Source: Altererythrobacter rubellus (GTDB lineage Bacteria > Pseudomonadota > Alphaproteobacteria > Sphingomonadales > Sphingomonadaceae). Taken from it: DNA of 64,000 bases. The position numbers and the translations under genes were made by a program. Below, piece by piece: positions 19,919 to 30,427 of the stretch (position 1 is the first letter of the stretch; each line of letters starts with the position of its first letter). Under the pieces are notes generated by a model, which ran no database searches, was not told where the DNA came from, and saw only the letters and a list, made by a program, of their open reading frames with translations. The stretch spans positions 1,612,001 to 1,676,000 of the forward strand of contig NZ_CP127221.1 in the NCBI RefSeq assembly GCF_030284385.1, in the 5' to 3' direction.

Positions 19919-20341
19919 ATGGCGAAAATTCTGATAGTTGAAGCACGCTTTTACGGTCATTTGAATGACATGCTGATCGCTGGTGCGAAGGCCACGATCG
20001 AAGCGGCAGGGCATGAGGCCGAAGTTCTGACCGTTCCCGGCGCGCTGGAAATTCCCGGCGCAATCGCTCTCGCGTTGGAAAGCGATCAGTATGACGGTTT
20101 CGTAGCGATTGGCGTGGTGATCCGCGGCGAGACCTACCACTTCGAGATAGTCGCCGGCGAAAGCGCTCGCGCGATCATGGCGCTGACCATGGATGGCATC
20201 GCCATTGGCAACGGCATCCTGACGGTCGAGAATGAAGATCAGGCGCTGGTGCGCGCAGACCCTGCACAAAAGAACAAGGGTGGCGAAGCAGCCGAAGCCG
20301 CCCTCGCCTTGCTCAATTTGCAGGAACGCTTTGGCGGCTAG
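19919..20341 (+). CDS. ribH: 6,7-dimethyl-8-ribityllumazine synthase
   Basis: 140 residues from ATG 19919. It condenses the RibB product with the pyrimidine from GTP to give lumazine, the direct riboflavin precursor. Seen: [51 protein letters not shown] and [19 protein letters not shown] with the catalytic His in the ETYHFE block. Start chosen because GGAG sits 8 nt before ATG 19919; GTG 19910 would add three residues. Co-transcribed with ribB. Its stop abuts that of eno with no terminator. Confidence 0.95.
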   Translation: MAKILIVEARFYGHLNDMLIAGAKATIEAAGHEAEVLTVPGALEIPGAIALALESDQYDGFVAIGVVIRGETYHFEIVAGESARAIMALTMDGIAIGNGILTVENEDQALVRADPAQKNKGGEAAEAALALLNLQERFGG

Positions 20342-21733
<1,392 letters not shown>

Positions 21734-21740
21734 TTAGTAG

Positions 21741-21766
21741 GTTCGGCAGACGTATTCATGCCGAAC
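21741..21766. promoter_or_regulatory. Inverted repeat upstream of the YqjD-like gene
   Basis: GTTCGGCA-N10-TGCCGAAC, a perfect 8-bp inverted repeat followed by GTTTT, 30 bp before ATG 21796. It could be a regulator site or a hairpin in the leader. Confidence 0.45.
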
Positions 21767-21795
21767 GTTTTAACACATTAGGCAAAGGACGGATC

Positions 21796-22359
21796 ATGGC
21801 AGAAACCAGCAAAACCAAGACCCGAAAGTCTGCCGCCAAGAAGCCGGCAGCAAAGAAAACAACCAAAGCAAATGCGCCTGAGAGCAATACCGCTGAAGCG
21901 AAATCGCGCTTCAACGCGGCGCTTGACGAAGCAAGGGCCGGTGCTGCCGCATTGAAGGCGGAGGCTGGCGAACGTGCAGGCGCCTATCGTCAACAGGCCC
22001 GTGAGAAAGGAACGGATCTCGTGTCGGAAGCAAAGAATTACGGCAATGAAGCCAAAACAAAAGCCAGCGATCTGGCGGTTGAGGGCAAGACTCGCGCGAG
22101 CGATGCGCTGTCATCTTTTGGCAAGATTGTAGCAGACGTGGCCCCTCAGATTGATGAGAAGGTCGGCGAGCAATATGGCGACTATGCTCGCAAGGCATCG
22201 CGTAGCCTTCAGGAAGCCTCTGCCAAGCTGGAAGCCAAAAGCGTAGATGAGATCGGCGAAGATGCGCGTGAATTCGTGCGGAAAAGCCCGGGCACAGCGC
22301 TTGGTATCGCAGCTATTGCAGGCTTCATCATTGCTCGGCTATTCCGTGGGAGCAAATAA
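21796..22359 (+). CDS. YqjD/ElaB-like (DUF883) membrane-anchored protein
   Basis: 187 residues from ATG 21796. A Lys/Ala-rich basic N-terminus (KTRKSAAKKPAAKKTTKA) is followed by a long Ala/Glu/Lys-rich helix and a C-terminal anchor, FVRKSPGTALGIAAIAGFII then ARLFRGSK, which resembles the DUF883 end of E. coli YqjD and ElaB. Those proteins tether ribosomes to the inner membrane in stationary phase; the same role here is inference. It is longer than YqjD (about 100). First of four tightly packed genes. Confidence 0.65.
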   Translation: MAETSKTKTRKSAAKKPAAKKTTKANAPESNTAEAKSRFNAALDEARAGAAALKAEAGERAGAYRQQAREKGTDLVSEAKNYGNEAKTKASDLAVEGKTRASDALSSFGKIVADVAPQIDEKVGEQYGDYARKASRSLQEASAKLEAKSVDEIGEDAREFVRKSPGTALGIAAIAGFIIARLFRGSK

Positions 22360-22383
22360 AGCGCCACACGGAAGGGGCTGATC

Positions 22384-22821
22384 ATGAGCGATACGGATCG
22401 GGCTGAACGCAGCCCGGCCGAATTGGAGGACGAATTGAACGCTGCGGTTCGCGGCGAGAAGGATTCTGCGCCTCCTGAATCCTCTTTGATCGATGATCTG
22501 ACCGCACTCGCTGACGATGGTAAAACGCTATTCGAGGCTGAGATTGGATTCCAGAAAACCCGTCTTGCATTTGCAGCGAACCGCAGCAAAACCGCAGTTC
22601 TGTCCGGCCTTATGGCGATCGGGTTTCTTCATCTCGCTTTGATTGCACTCGTGGTTGGAGCGGTGATTGGATTGACTCCCTGCCTTACCGCATTCGGCGC
22701 CACTACCGTAGTTGTAGGCGCATTGCTGCTTGGCGCTCTCGCGTTCTTGAGTCGTGCACGTGGATCCGCGCGTGACATTGGTGAAGCATTCGACAAAAGT
22801 TCGGGTGAGACTGATGACTGA
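22384..22821 (+). CDS. YqjE-like phage holin family (DUF1469-type) membrane protein
   Basis: 145 residues. An acidic N-terminus (SPAELEDELNAAVRGEKDS) is followed by an amphipathic segment and two membrane helices (about residues 72-95 and 102-123). This layout fits putative actinobacterial holin-X / phage holin superfamily III (E. coli YqjE). Despite the name these are not lysis proteins; they sit beside YqjD-type genes in many proteobacteria. Starts 24 bp after its neighbour and overlaps the next gene by 8 bp. Confidence 0.7.
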   Translation: MSDTDRAERSPAELEDELNAAVRGEKDSAPPESSLIDDLTALADDGKTLFEAEIGFQKTRLAFAANRSKTAVLSGLMAIGFLHLALIALVVGAVIGLTPCLTAFGATTVVVGALLLGALAFLSRARGSARDIGEAFDKSSGETDD

Positions 22822-23125
22822 TCTCAAACGGCAATTAAAGGAAGACAAGGCCATTCGCAGCGCGGCCCGCTCGATATTGTTGGCGCAGATAGCACAGGTT
22901 CGCCATGGCCTGTCCGGTCAACGTATCGGGGAAAAACTAGCGGACAAGATTGGTAATCCTGCGCTGGAAAAACTCGAAAACGCGGGAACACCTGCAAAGG
23001 TGATTGCGGCTGCCGTTGCCGGGGCCGCCAGCGTCGTTGCCGTCGCACTGGCCTGGAAACCTTTAACTGACCTGTTTGCGACAACTGCCGAAGAAGAAGC
23101 TTTGGAGACCGACGATGACGCGTGA
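22814..23125 (+). CDS. Unknown small membrane protein of the yqjD/E-like operon
   Basis: 103 residues from ATG 22814, which overlaps the end of the holin-like gene. A basic N-terminal half (LKRQLKEDKAIRSAARSIL) with amphipathic character is followed by one hydrophobic helix at about residues 62-82 and an acidic tail (EEEALETDDDA). No family recognised. Overlaps the next gene by 11 bp, which supports translational coupling. Confidence 0.65.
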   Translation: MTDLKRQLKEDKAIRSAARSILLAQIAQVRHGLSGQRIGEKLADKIGNPALEKLENAGTPAKVIAAAVAGAASVVAVALAWKPLTDLFATTAEEEALETDDDA

Positions 23126-23474
23126 ACACAAGCGCGAAGCGCTTAAAGAACGGATCGCGGCTGCTCAAGCGCGCTTCAGTGACCGGCCTCCCGAAGAGAT
23201 CGTGGCGGATGCTGCCGGTGCAGCCTTTGATTTTGCCAAACAAAATCCATTGGTGGTGATCGGCGGGGCGGTTGTTTTGGGGTTGACGATTGGAAGCCTT
23301 AGCCGGCGTGACCGCAAGGCAGCCAGGACAGGCGGAATTCTCGCCCGGATCGCTATCGACGCCGCAATAGGATTTGCGCTGGCAATGTATGAGAAAGCCA
23401 ATCATGCACCAAAGGAAGTTGGTCTTGCGAAGGGCCAGGATTTGATCGAGCAACAAAAGACCGATCAAGAATAG
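23115..23474 (+). CDS. Unknown small membrane protein of the yqjD/E-like operon
   Basis: 119 residues from ATG 23115. It begins with a charged helix (EHKREALKERIAAAQARFSD), then NPLVVIGGAVVLGLTIGSLS, reminiscent of the DUF883 C-terminal anchor, then a second hydrophobic helix (GGILARIAIDAAIGFALAMY). Probably a two-pass inner-membrane protein and the last of the cluster. Function unknown. The DUF4170 gene follows after 81 bp. Confidence 0.65.
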   Translation: MTREHKREALKERIAAAQARFSDRPPEEIVADAAGAAFDFAKQNPLVVIGGAVVLGLTIGSLSRRDRKAARTGGILARIAIDAAIGFALAMYEKANHAPKEVGLAKGQDLIEQQKTDQE

Positions 23475-23555
23475 ACCTACACAAGCCCCTCCCCTTGCCT
23501 CTGCGGCACACTTGTTTATTTCGCGCGGCATCAGAACAAGCTTACAGGACAATCC

Positions 23556-23786
23556 ATGGCCGAACTCGAAACCAAACAACGACTCCACCTTGTTATGGGT
23601 GGCCGCGTCAGTGATCCGCGATCATACGAATTTCAGGACCCGGAAAGCATCCACGTCGTCGGCGTGTTCAGCAATTATGAGGACGCGGTTGAGGCATGGC
23701 GTGGCCAGGCCCAGCGCACCGTTGATGATGCTGAAATGAAGTATGTCGTGGTGCACATTCACAAGCTGCTCGAACCGGACGCATAA
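23556..23786 (+). CDS. DUF4170 domain-containing protein
   Basis: 76 residues. Seen: LHLVMGGRVSDPRSYEFQDP, IHVVGVFSNYEDAVEAWRGQAQ, TVDDAEMKYVVVHIHKLLEP, the layout of the alphaproteobacterial DUF4170 family. It is a small cytoplasmic protein of unknown function. Nine bp before the GNAT gene, so probably co-transcribed. Confidence 0.85.
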   Translation: MAELETKQRLHLVMGGRVSDPRSYEFQDPESIHVVGVFSNYEDAVEAWRGQAQRTVDDAEMKYVVVHIHKLLEPDA

Positions 23787-23795
23787 ATCCAACTA

Positions 23796-24287
23796 ATGTC
23801 GTATTCTCTTCGCCTGTTCCGGAGCATCGATGCCGCACGCCTCGGCGAAATCTTCGCGGAAGCTGTCCGCGTTGTGGGTGCGCATGGCTATACGAACGAG
23901 CAAGTTGCAGCATGGGCGGCGAGGTCACCCGCCGCAGAATCTCGCATCTTTGAGCGCATATCGGCAGGCGATAGGATAATGGTCGCAGTTGGCTCAGACG
24001 ATGATCCTGTCGCCTACGCCATTCTCGAACAAGACGGACATCTGGACCACCTCTACTGCCACCCGGATCACACTCGGCAAGGTTTGACTGATTTGCTGCT
24101 AGAAGCGGCCGAGGAACAAGCACGTGCGCGGGGGTGTTCGCGCCTATACACCGAAGCGAGCGAGCTTGCTCGCCCGGCATTTGAACGTGCGGGCTATATC
24201 GTGACGCATAGACGCGACTTTTCCATCGCACATGCCGGGCAAGATGTGCCGATCCACAACTACGCGATGGAGAAAGCGCTCGATTGA
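23796..24287 (+). CDS. GNAT family N-acetyltransferase
   Basis: 163 residues. The acetyl-CoA binding region is visible as LDHLYCHPDHTRQGLTDLLLEAAEEQARARG (motif A, around residues 83-113, with R-Q-G-L in place of RGxG), followed by RLYTEASELARPAFERAGY (motif B). The acceptor substrate cannot be told from sequence. It converges on greA with 18 bp between the stops. Confidence 0.85.
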   Translation: MSYSLRLFRSIDAARLGEIFAEAVRVVGAHGYTNEQVAAWAARSPAAESRIFERISAGDRIMVAVGSDDDPVAYAILEQDGHLDHLYCHPDHTRQGLTDLLLEAAEEQARARGCSRLYTEASELARPAFERAGYIVTHRRDFSIAHAGQDVPIHNYAMEKALD

Positions 24288-24305
24288 ACGCCGCTCAATT
24301 CGAGA

Positions 24306-24782
24306 TCAGATGAATTCGATCTTGCTGACGAGATAGAACTTGTCGCCTGACGGGACAGTCACTTCGATCTCGTCGTCGACCTCTTTGCCGATCAGAGCGC
24401 GCGCAAGCGGTGAACTGTAAGAGATGCGGCCCGATGCCACATCAGCTTCTGTTTCGCCAACGATCTGATATTTGATCGGCTTATCGTTTTCATCAAGCAA
24501 TGTAACGGTCGCGCCGAATACAATCCGGTTACCGCTCAACGTTGCAGGATCTATAATCTGCGCGCGGCTCACCTTGCTTTCGATGTCGCCGATCATGGCC
24601 TCAACCTGGCCCTGACGCTCCTTCGCGGCATGATATTCAGCGTTCTCGGACAGATCGCCATGTGCGCGAGCTTCCTCAATCGCATCAACAATCTTGGGTC
24701 GTTCCTCGCGCAGCACTTTGAGGTCGGCTGTCAGCCGTTCGTAACCCTCTGCCAGCATTGGAACCTTTTCCATCGTAGCCAT
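24306..24782 (-). CDS. greA: Transcription elongation factor GreA
   Basis: 158 residues. GreA enters the RNA polymerase secondary channel and makes it cleave backtracked RNA. Seen: N-terminal coiled coil with the catalytic acidic tip in [20 protein letters not shown], then the C-terminal FKBP-like domain with [30 protein letters not shown] lies about 6 nt before ATG 24782; an internal Met is three codons later. Downstream of carB on the same strand, a very common pairing. A hairpin of unclear role lies between them (24833-24865). Confidence 0.96.
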   Translation of the reverse strand: MATMEKVPMLAEGYERLTADLKVLREERPKIVDAIEEARAHGDLSENAEYHAAKERQGQVEAMIGDIESKVSRAQIIDPATLSGNRIVFGATVTLLDENDKPIKYQIVGETEADVASGRISYSSPLARALIGKEVDDEIEVTVPSGDKFYLVSKIEFI

Positions 24783-24895
24783 CCAGTCTTTCCTTCAGCG
24801 CTCTTCCCTACTGAAATCACAGTCATTTCGAACGTGACCGCTTCTGTCGAAGCGGCTTGGTCACGCTTGAAATGTGGGGAAAGAGCTAAGTTTCG

Positions 24896-27800
24896 CTAGC
24901 GATAATAGTCCTGCAATGACCGGACTTCAAGGTCACTTGCGCTTATAGCACGAATTGCATTGGCAACGGCCAGCGATGCGGCGGCTGTTGTATAGTATGG
25001 TAACTTCGCCTCCAGGGCCGAAGCGCGGATCGATTTTGAGTCCAGCAAGCTCTGCCAGCCTTCGGTTGTATTGAAAATCAAATCCACATCGCCATCGATG
25101 ATTTTGTCGACAATATGCGGCTGTCCTTCGGCAACCTTGTTGACGCGTTCAACGGCCAATCCCTGCTCGCTCAGATAGGTCTGCGTGCCGCCTGTGGCAA
25201 TTGCGCTGAAGCCTTGCTCGATCAGAGACTTTACTGCCGGAAGGATGTACGCCTTGTCGCTATCCTTGACCGATACGAACACAGTTCCTTCAGACGGCAG
25301 TTTCATGCCGGCCCCGAGTTGCGACTTGAGGAAGGCCGCTTCGAAGGTCAAATCGATGCCCATGACTTCGCCGGTCGATTTCATTTCCGGTGAAAGAATC
25401 GGATCCGCGCCGGGGAAACGGCTGAACGGGAAAACCGCCTCTTTCACTGCCATGTATGGCAAGTCGCGCTTGAACGGCTCAAAGTTAGAGAGCGGTTCGC
25501 CCGCCATTACCCTGGCAGCGATCTTTGCCACCGGCTGACCGATTGCCTTGGCGACGAAGGGCACCGTGCGTGACGCGCGCGGGTTCACCTCGATCAGATA
25601 GACCTCGCCATCCTTCACCGCGAACTGGACATTCATCAGGCCCACGACATTCAGCGCCTTGGCAAGCGCATTTGCCTGGCGCTCCATCTCTTCAACGATA
25701 TCAGCCGGAAGCGAATATGGCGGCAATGTGCACGCGCTATCGCCCGAATGGACGCCCGCTTCCTCGATATGCTGCATCACGCCCGCAATGCGCACTTCCT
25801 TGCCATCACACAGGGCATCGACATCGCATTCAATCGCATCGCGAAGATATTGATCAACCAATACGGGACTGTCGCCCGATACGTTCACAGCGGTGCGGAT
25901 GTAGTCATCGAGTTGCGCTTCGCTGTCGACGATTTCCATCGCACGGCCGCCCAAAACGTAAGACGGGCGCAGCAGCACCGGATAGCCGATCCGCGCTGCC
26001 ACAGCTGCGGCTTCGTCGCGGCTATATGCAATGCCATTGTCCGGCTGCTTCAGGCCGAGCTTGTCGACCAGTTTGGCGAAGCGTTCGCGATCTTCGGCCA
26101 GGTCGATCGCATCCGGCGAAGTGCCAAGGATTCGCACGCCTGCATCTTCCAGCGCCTGTGCCAGCTTTAGCGGCGTCTGCCCGCCAAATTGCACGATCAC
26201 ACCTGCCAGAGTGCCCTTGGACATTTCGACGCGCATGATCTCCAGCACATCTTCTGCGGTCAGCGGCTCGAAATACAGGCGATCGGACGTGTCATAATCA
26301 GTCGACACCGTTTCCGGATTGCAATTGACCATGATGGTTTCATAACCCTGCTCGGCCAACGCAAAACAGGCGTGCACACAGCAATAATCGAACTCGATCC
26401 CCTGTCCGATCCGGTTCGGGCCTCCGCCCAGGATCACGACCTTCTTGCGCTCTGACGGATCAGCTTCACATTCCGGCTCGCCGAATGTCGGTACCTCATA
26501 GGTAGAATACATATACGGCGTGATGGCTTCGAATTCCGCTGCGCAGCTGTCGATCCGCTTGAAAACAGGCCGCACGCCCAGCTTTTCGCGCAGCGCGCGC
26601 ACTTCGGCTTCGCTGGTCGCACCCGCCATCGCCTGCAAGGCATCGTGCAGCAGGCCGGAACGTCTCGCCTGTGTTTCGCCCAGACTGCCTGCAACGCCGA
26701 CTGAACGCACAGCCAATGTTGCCAGGCGCTTGTCAGAAAAGCCCATCGACTTAAGCTTGCGCAGCCCCGCCGCATCGCGCGGCAAGCCATCTTCGGAAAT
26801 CTGCTTTTCAGCAGCGATAATCTCTTCGATCTGGCGCAGGAACCACGGGTCATAGCTCGTGATTGTGTGGATCTCTTCGACGCACATGCCTTCGCGGAAT
26901 GCTTGCCCGACATTTAGCAACCGGTCCGGCGTACGTTTGCTGAGCGCCGCGGTCAGCACTTCGCGCGATACACCTTCCAGCGCGAGTACGCGGTTGAACC
27001 CATCGAGATCGGTTTCCAGCCCGCGCAGCGCCTTCTGCATCGATTCCTGGAAGTTACGCCCAATCGCCATGACTTCGCCGACCGATTTCATCGCGGTCGC
27101 AAGCTCGTTCTCCGTGCCCTTGAATTTCTCGAACGCAAAGCGCGGGATCTTGGTCACAACATAGTCGATAGTCGGCTCGAACGATGCCGGGGTTGCGCCG
27201 GTAATCTCGTTGGTAATCTCGTCGAGCGTGTAACCAACCGCCAGCTTTGCCGCGACGCGCGCAATCGGAAAACCGGTTGCCTTGGAAGCAAGCGCAGACG
27301 AACGCGACACGCGCGGGTTCATCTCGATCACAATCAGGCGGCCATCTTTGGGATTGACCGCAAACTGGACGTTGGAGCCGCCGGTTTCGACGCCAATCTC
27401 GCGCAGCACGTTCAGAGACGCGGTGCGCATGATCTGGTATTCCTTGTCGGTCAGCGTCAGCGCGGGTGCGACAGTGATCGAATCCCCGGTGTGCACGCCC
27501 ATCGGATCGACATTCTCGATACTGCAGATGATGATGCAGTTGTCATGCTTGTCGCGGACAACCTCCATCTCATATTCTTTCCACCCTAGCAGCGATTCCT
27601 CGATCAGAACTTCTGTGGTTGGCGATGCATCCAGCCCTTCGCGAACGATGCGTTCAAATTCGGTCTTGTTATAGGCAATGCCGCCGCCGGTGCCGCCCAG
27701 AGTAAAACTGGGGCGGATGATCGCGGGCAATTTGGTTCGCTCGAGAACTTTCAGAGCATCGTCCAATGAATGCGCGATCCCGCTGCGTGCGCTTTCCAAG

Positions 27801-28219
27801 CCGATCTTGTCCATCGCGTCTCGGAATTTCAGCCGGTCTTCGGCCTTGTCGATGGCTTCGGCATCGGCGCCGATCATCTGGACGCCGTATTTCTCCAGCA
27901 CGCCCATCTTGTTGAGCGAGAGCGCGCAGTTCAGCGCGGTTTGCCCACCCATCGTTGGCAGCACAGCGTCTGGCCGCTCCTTGGCGATGATCTTCTCGAC
28001 GATTTCGGGCGTGATCGGCTCGATATAGGTCGCGTCGGCAAATTCGGGATCGGTCATGATCGTCGCCGGGTTCGAGTTCACCAGAATGACGCGATAGCCC
28101 TCTTCCTTCAGCGCCTTGATCGCCTGCGTACCGGAGTAATCAAACTCGCACGCCTGGCCGATGATGATCGGGCCTGCGCCAATAACGAGGATCGAGGAGA
28201 TGTCAGTGCGTTTGGGCAT
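24896..28219 (-). CDS. carB: Carbamoyl-phosphate synthase large subunit
   Basis: 1107 residues from ATG 28219; a TTG one codon earlier is also possible. It makes carbamoyl phosphate for arginine and pyrimidines from bicarbonate, ATP and ammonia channelled from CarA. Two homologous ATP-grasp halves are visible: [25 protein letters not shown] at the N-terminus and [21 protein letters not shown] near residue 590, with a C-terminal allosteric domain ([23 protein letters not shown]). Its start overlaps the stop of the small gene between carA and carB. Confidence 0.97.
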   Translation of the reverse strand: MPKRTDISSILVIGAGPIIIGQACEFDYSGTQAIKALKEEGYRVILVNSNPATIMTDPEFADATYIEPITPEIVEKIIAKERPDAVLPTMGGQTALNCALSLNKMGVLEKYGVQMIGADAEAIDKAEDRLKFRDAMDKIGLESARSGIAHSLDDALKVLERTKLPAIIRPSFTLGGTGGGIAYNKTEFERIVREGLDASPTTEVLIEESLLGWKEYEMEVVRDKHDNCIIICSIENVDPMGVHTGDSITVAPALTLTDKEYQIMRTASLNVLREIGVETGGSNVQFAVNPKDGRLIVIEMNPRVSRSSALASKATGFPIARVAAKLAVGYTLDEITNEITGATPASFEPTIDYVVTKIPRFAFEKFKGTENELATAMKSVGEVMAIGRNFQESMQKALRGLETDLDGFNRVLALEGVSREVLTAALSKRTPDRLLNVGQAFREGMCVEEIHTITSYDPWFLRQIEEIIAAEKQISEDGLPRDAAGLRKLKSMGFSDKRLATLAVRSVGVAGSLGETQARRSGLLHDALQAMAGATSEAEVRALREKLGVRPVFKRIDSCAAEFEAITPYMYSTYEVPTFGEPECEADPSERKKVVILGGGPNRIGQGIEFDYCCVHACFALAEQGYETIMVNCNPETVSTDYDTSDRLYFEPLTAEDVLEIMRVEMSKGTLAGVIVQFGGQTPLKLAQALEDAGVRILGTSPDAIDLAEDRERFAKLVDKLGLKQPDNGIAYSRDEAAAVAARIGYPVLLRPSYVLGGRAMEIVDSEAQLDDYIRTAVNVSGDSPVLVDQYLRDAIECDVDALCDGKEVRIAGVMQHIEEAGVHSGDSACTLPPYSLPADIVEEMERQANALAKALNVVGLMNVQFAVKDGEVYLIEVNPRASRTVPFVAKAIGQPVAKIAARVMAGEPLSNFEPFKRDLPYMAVKEAVFPFSRFPGADPILSPEMKSTGEVMGIDLTFEAAFLKSQLGAGMKLPSEGTVFVSVKDSDKAYILPAVKSLIEQGFSAIATGGTQTYLSEQGLAVERVNKVAEGQPHIVDKIIDGDVDLIFNTTEGWQSLLDSKSIRASALEAKLPYYTTAAASLAVANAIRAISASDLEVRSLQDYYR

Positions 28220-28575
28220 CAACTAGCCTTTATTTCGAGGGAAACTGGCTCAGGCGAGTTTCCGAAGTTCACTACGAGACAACACAAAGAGGGCTCGATT
28301 TCCTCCGTAATAGGAACGGCATAAGCCAGACCATGACGGTTCAATTCAATCTCGAATGCTTCCAGGCCACATTGGCTAATAACTTCGCCCACTTTCAAAC
28401 TAAGGTTCTCGAGTTCATCGAAATCTGACTGAGCATAACGAATGTCAGGAGCGCCGATCACTATGTGAGGCATTGGCGCCTCTTCTTCAGCCTCAAATAA
28501 AGAGACCGAAATAGCCCAGCTTGCGAGAACCGAAGAAGCACCAAAAGCAAACCAGATAAGTTTGGTTCGCCTCAC
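28219..28575 (-). CDS. Unknown membrane-anchored protein between carA and carB
   Basis: 118 residues from GTG 28575. The N-terminus ([20 protein letters not shown]) is basic then hydrophobic, a single membrane helix or uncleaved signal, followed by an acidic soluble domain of about 90 residues with two adjacent Cys ([10 protein letters not shown]). No family recognised. Its GTG overlaps the carA stop (GTGA) and its own stop overlaps the carB ATG (TGATG), so translation of all three is linked. A longer upstream extension lies inside carA and is rejected. Codon-scale layout argues it is real; function unknown. Confidence 0.65.
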   Translation of the reverse strand: MRRTKLIWFAFGASSVLASWAISVSLFEAEEEAPMPHIVIGAPDIRYAQSDFDELENLSLKVGEVISQCGLEAFEIELNRHGLAYAVPITEEIEPSLCCLVVNFGNSPEPVSLEIKAS

Positions 28576-29750
28576 CCCAACATCCCCACGAATTTCTCGA
28601 ACAGGTAGAAGCTGTCTTGCGGGCCGGGTGAGGCCTCGGGGTGGTATTGGACGCCGAAGGCTTGCTTGCCCTTGATCGAAATGCCGCAATTGCTGCCATC
28701 GAACAGGCTGACATGCGTCTGCTCGACATTGTCAGGCAGGCTGTCGGCATCCACCGCAAAGCCGTGATTCATGCTGGTGATTTCAACCAGCGTTTCGCTG
28801 TGCCCCCAGCTTTCGCCCACACGCTGAACCGGATGGTTCGCGCCGCGGTGCCCCTGATGCATCTTAACCGTCTTCGCGCCCGCTGCCAGCGCAAGCATCT
28901 GGTGCCCCAGGCAAATGCCGAACAGCGGAATGTCACGTTCCAGTAGAGCCTTGATCACCGGCACCGCATACTCGCCCGTCGCCGCCGGATCGCCCGGACC
29001 GTTCGACAGGAACACGCCCGCAGGCTCCAGCGCCAGCACATCCTCCAGCGAGGTCTTGGCAGGAACCACGGTTACATTCGCCCCGGCGCGCACAAGATTG
29101 CGGAAGATATTGTCTTTTGCGCCGTAATCTATCGCAACGACGTGCGGGCGATCTGCGCCCTCGCCTTCGCCATAGCCGTGGCCGAGCTGCCAGTACGAAC
29201 CGCTCCAGTCTTCGCGGGCTTCGCGCGTGACAACCTTGGCGAGGTCCATCCCCTCTAGCCCCGCCCAGCCTTGTGCCTTCGCAACCAAAGCCGGGATGTC
29301 GAATCTCCCCTCAGGCGAATGCGCGATTACTGCATTGGGCGCGCCGCTCATCCGGATACGTCGGGTCAATGCGCGGGTATCGACGCACGATAGGCCGATC
29401 TTTCGATTCGCCGCCATCCACTCGCTGAAGCCTTCGATGCTGCGGAAATTGCTCGGCTGCGTCACATCTTCGCGCACCACGCAGCCCACTGCGCCTTCAA
29501 CCTTGCTTTCAATGTCTTCAGGGTTCGCGCCGACATTGCCGATATGCGGGAATGTGAAGGTTACGATCTGCGCCGCGTAGCTCGGATCGGTCATCACTTC
29601 CTGATAGCCGGTCATCGCGGTGTTGAAGCACACCTCGCCCAATGCATCGCCGCTCGCGCCGAACCCCTTTCCCCAGATTACCGTGCCATCGGCCAATACC
29701 AATACGCCGGTAGCTCCAGTGGGTTGCGCAGGCGTAGAGGCAGAAGCCAT
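28572..29750 (-). CDS. carA: Carbamoyl-phosphate synthase small subunit
   Basis: 392 residues. The glutaminase chain that feeds ammonia to CarB. Seen: GEVCFNTAMTGYQEVMTDPSY at the N-terminal domain, CVDTRALTRRIR, VVAIDYGAKDNIFRNL, and the class I amidotransferase triad: Cys in PLFGICLGHQMLALA, and His/Glu in FGVQYHPEASPGPQD. First gene of the carA-orf-carB operon, divergent from the YqeY gene. Confidence 0.97.
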   Translation of the reverse strand: MASASTPAQPTGATGVLVLADGTVIWGKGFGASGDALGEVCFNTAMTGYQEVMTDPSYAAQIVTFTFPHIGNVGANPEDIESKVEGAVGCVVREDVTQPSNFRSIEGFSEWMAANRKIGLSCVDTRALTRRIRMSGAPNAVIAHSPEGRFDIPALVAKAQGWAGLEGMDLAKVVTREAREDWSGSYWQLGHGYGEGEGADRPHVVAIDYGAKDNIFRNLVRAGANVTVVPAKTSLEDVLALEPAGVFLSNGPGDPAATGEYAVPVIKALLERDIPLFGICLGHQMLALAAGAKTVKMHQGHRGANHPVQRVGESWGHSETLVEITSMNHGFAVDADSLPDNVEQTHVSLFDGSNCGISIKGKQAFGVQYHPEASPGPQDSFYLFEKFVGMLG

Positions 29751-29897
29751 TCGGGCTCTCCAAATTCAAGGGTTTTCCGGCGATGTCGCTAAGACCCATC
29801 CGCTAAGCTTGCGTAACGGGTCCGTCAACCTATCTGTGCAGGGTATTTTGCGCTATCGGCGCTTGCATACGAATCCATCCACAAGAAAGACAATCAA

Positions 29898-30362
29898 ATG
29901 CCCGAAGCGAAACTGCGCGATGACATCAAGGCCGCCACGATCACTGCCATGAAGGCAGGTGAGAAGGATCGCACCGCCGCGCTTCGCCTGATCGCCGCCA
30001 AGATCAAGGATCGCGATATCGAAGCGCGTACCGGCAAGGCGCCGGATAATGACGACGATCTGGTCATCGAAGTGCTGCAGAAGATGGCCAAGCAGCGCAA
30101 GGAATCAATCCAGATGTACGACGATGGCGGGCGCAAGGAACTGGCGGATCAGGAACGCGCTGAACTGGCAGTGATCGAGGAATTTCTGCCCGCGATGATG
30201 GACGAGGCCGCTACCAAGGCCGCAATCGAAGCGGTGAAGGCCGACGTCGGCGCCGAATCGATCAAGGATATGGGCCGCGTCATGGGCGAGCTGAAGAAGC
30301 GCCACGGCGCCGAACTCGACATGGGGCTCGCCAGCGGAATGGTAAAAACCGCGCTTTCTTGA
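29898..30362 (+). CDS. GatB/YqeY domain-containing protein
   Basis: 154 residues. Seen: LRDDIKAATITAMKAGEKDRTAALRLI, an all-helical YqeY N-terminal domain, then VIEEFLPAMMDEAATKAAIEAVKADVGAESIKDMGRVMGELKKRHGAELDMG, the tail domain shared with GatB and thought to contact tRNA. Role of the free-standing form is unknown. It lies 65 bp before dnaG, the usual gene order in alphaproteobacteria. Confidence 0.92.
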   Translation: MPEAKLRDDIKAATITAMKAGEKDRTAALRLIAAKIKDRDIEARTGKAPDNDDDLVIEVLQKMAKQRKESIQMYDDGGRKELADQERAELAVIEEFLPAMMDEAATKAAIEAVKADVGAESIKDMGRVMGELKKRHGAELDMGLASGMVKTALS

Positions 30363-30427
30363 GATTGGCACAGGCTGGTCCACAGCCGACGCTTGAACAT
30401 GGCGCGCATCCCGCGCATTGGTAACCT

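Noticed and set aside
22384..22821. Prophage lysis gene, because the product is of the phage holin family
   Set aside because: No other phage gene is nearby and the neighbours are yqjD-like; these chromosomal holin-fold proteins are not phage lysis genes.
24833..24865. Hairpin CGTGACC/GGTCACG between carB and greA as terminator
   Set aside because: No T-run follows on the minus strand, so termination is not supported; role unknown.
25525..26238. 237-residue Arg/Pro/His-rich plus-strand ORF antisense to carB
   Set aside because: Composition typical of antisense reading of GC-rich genes.
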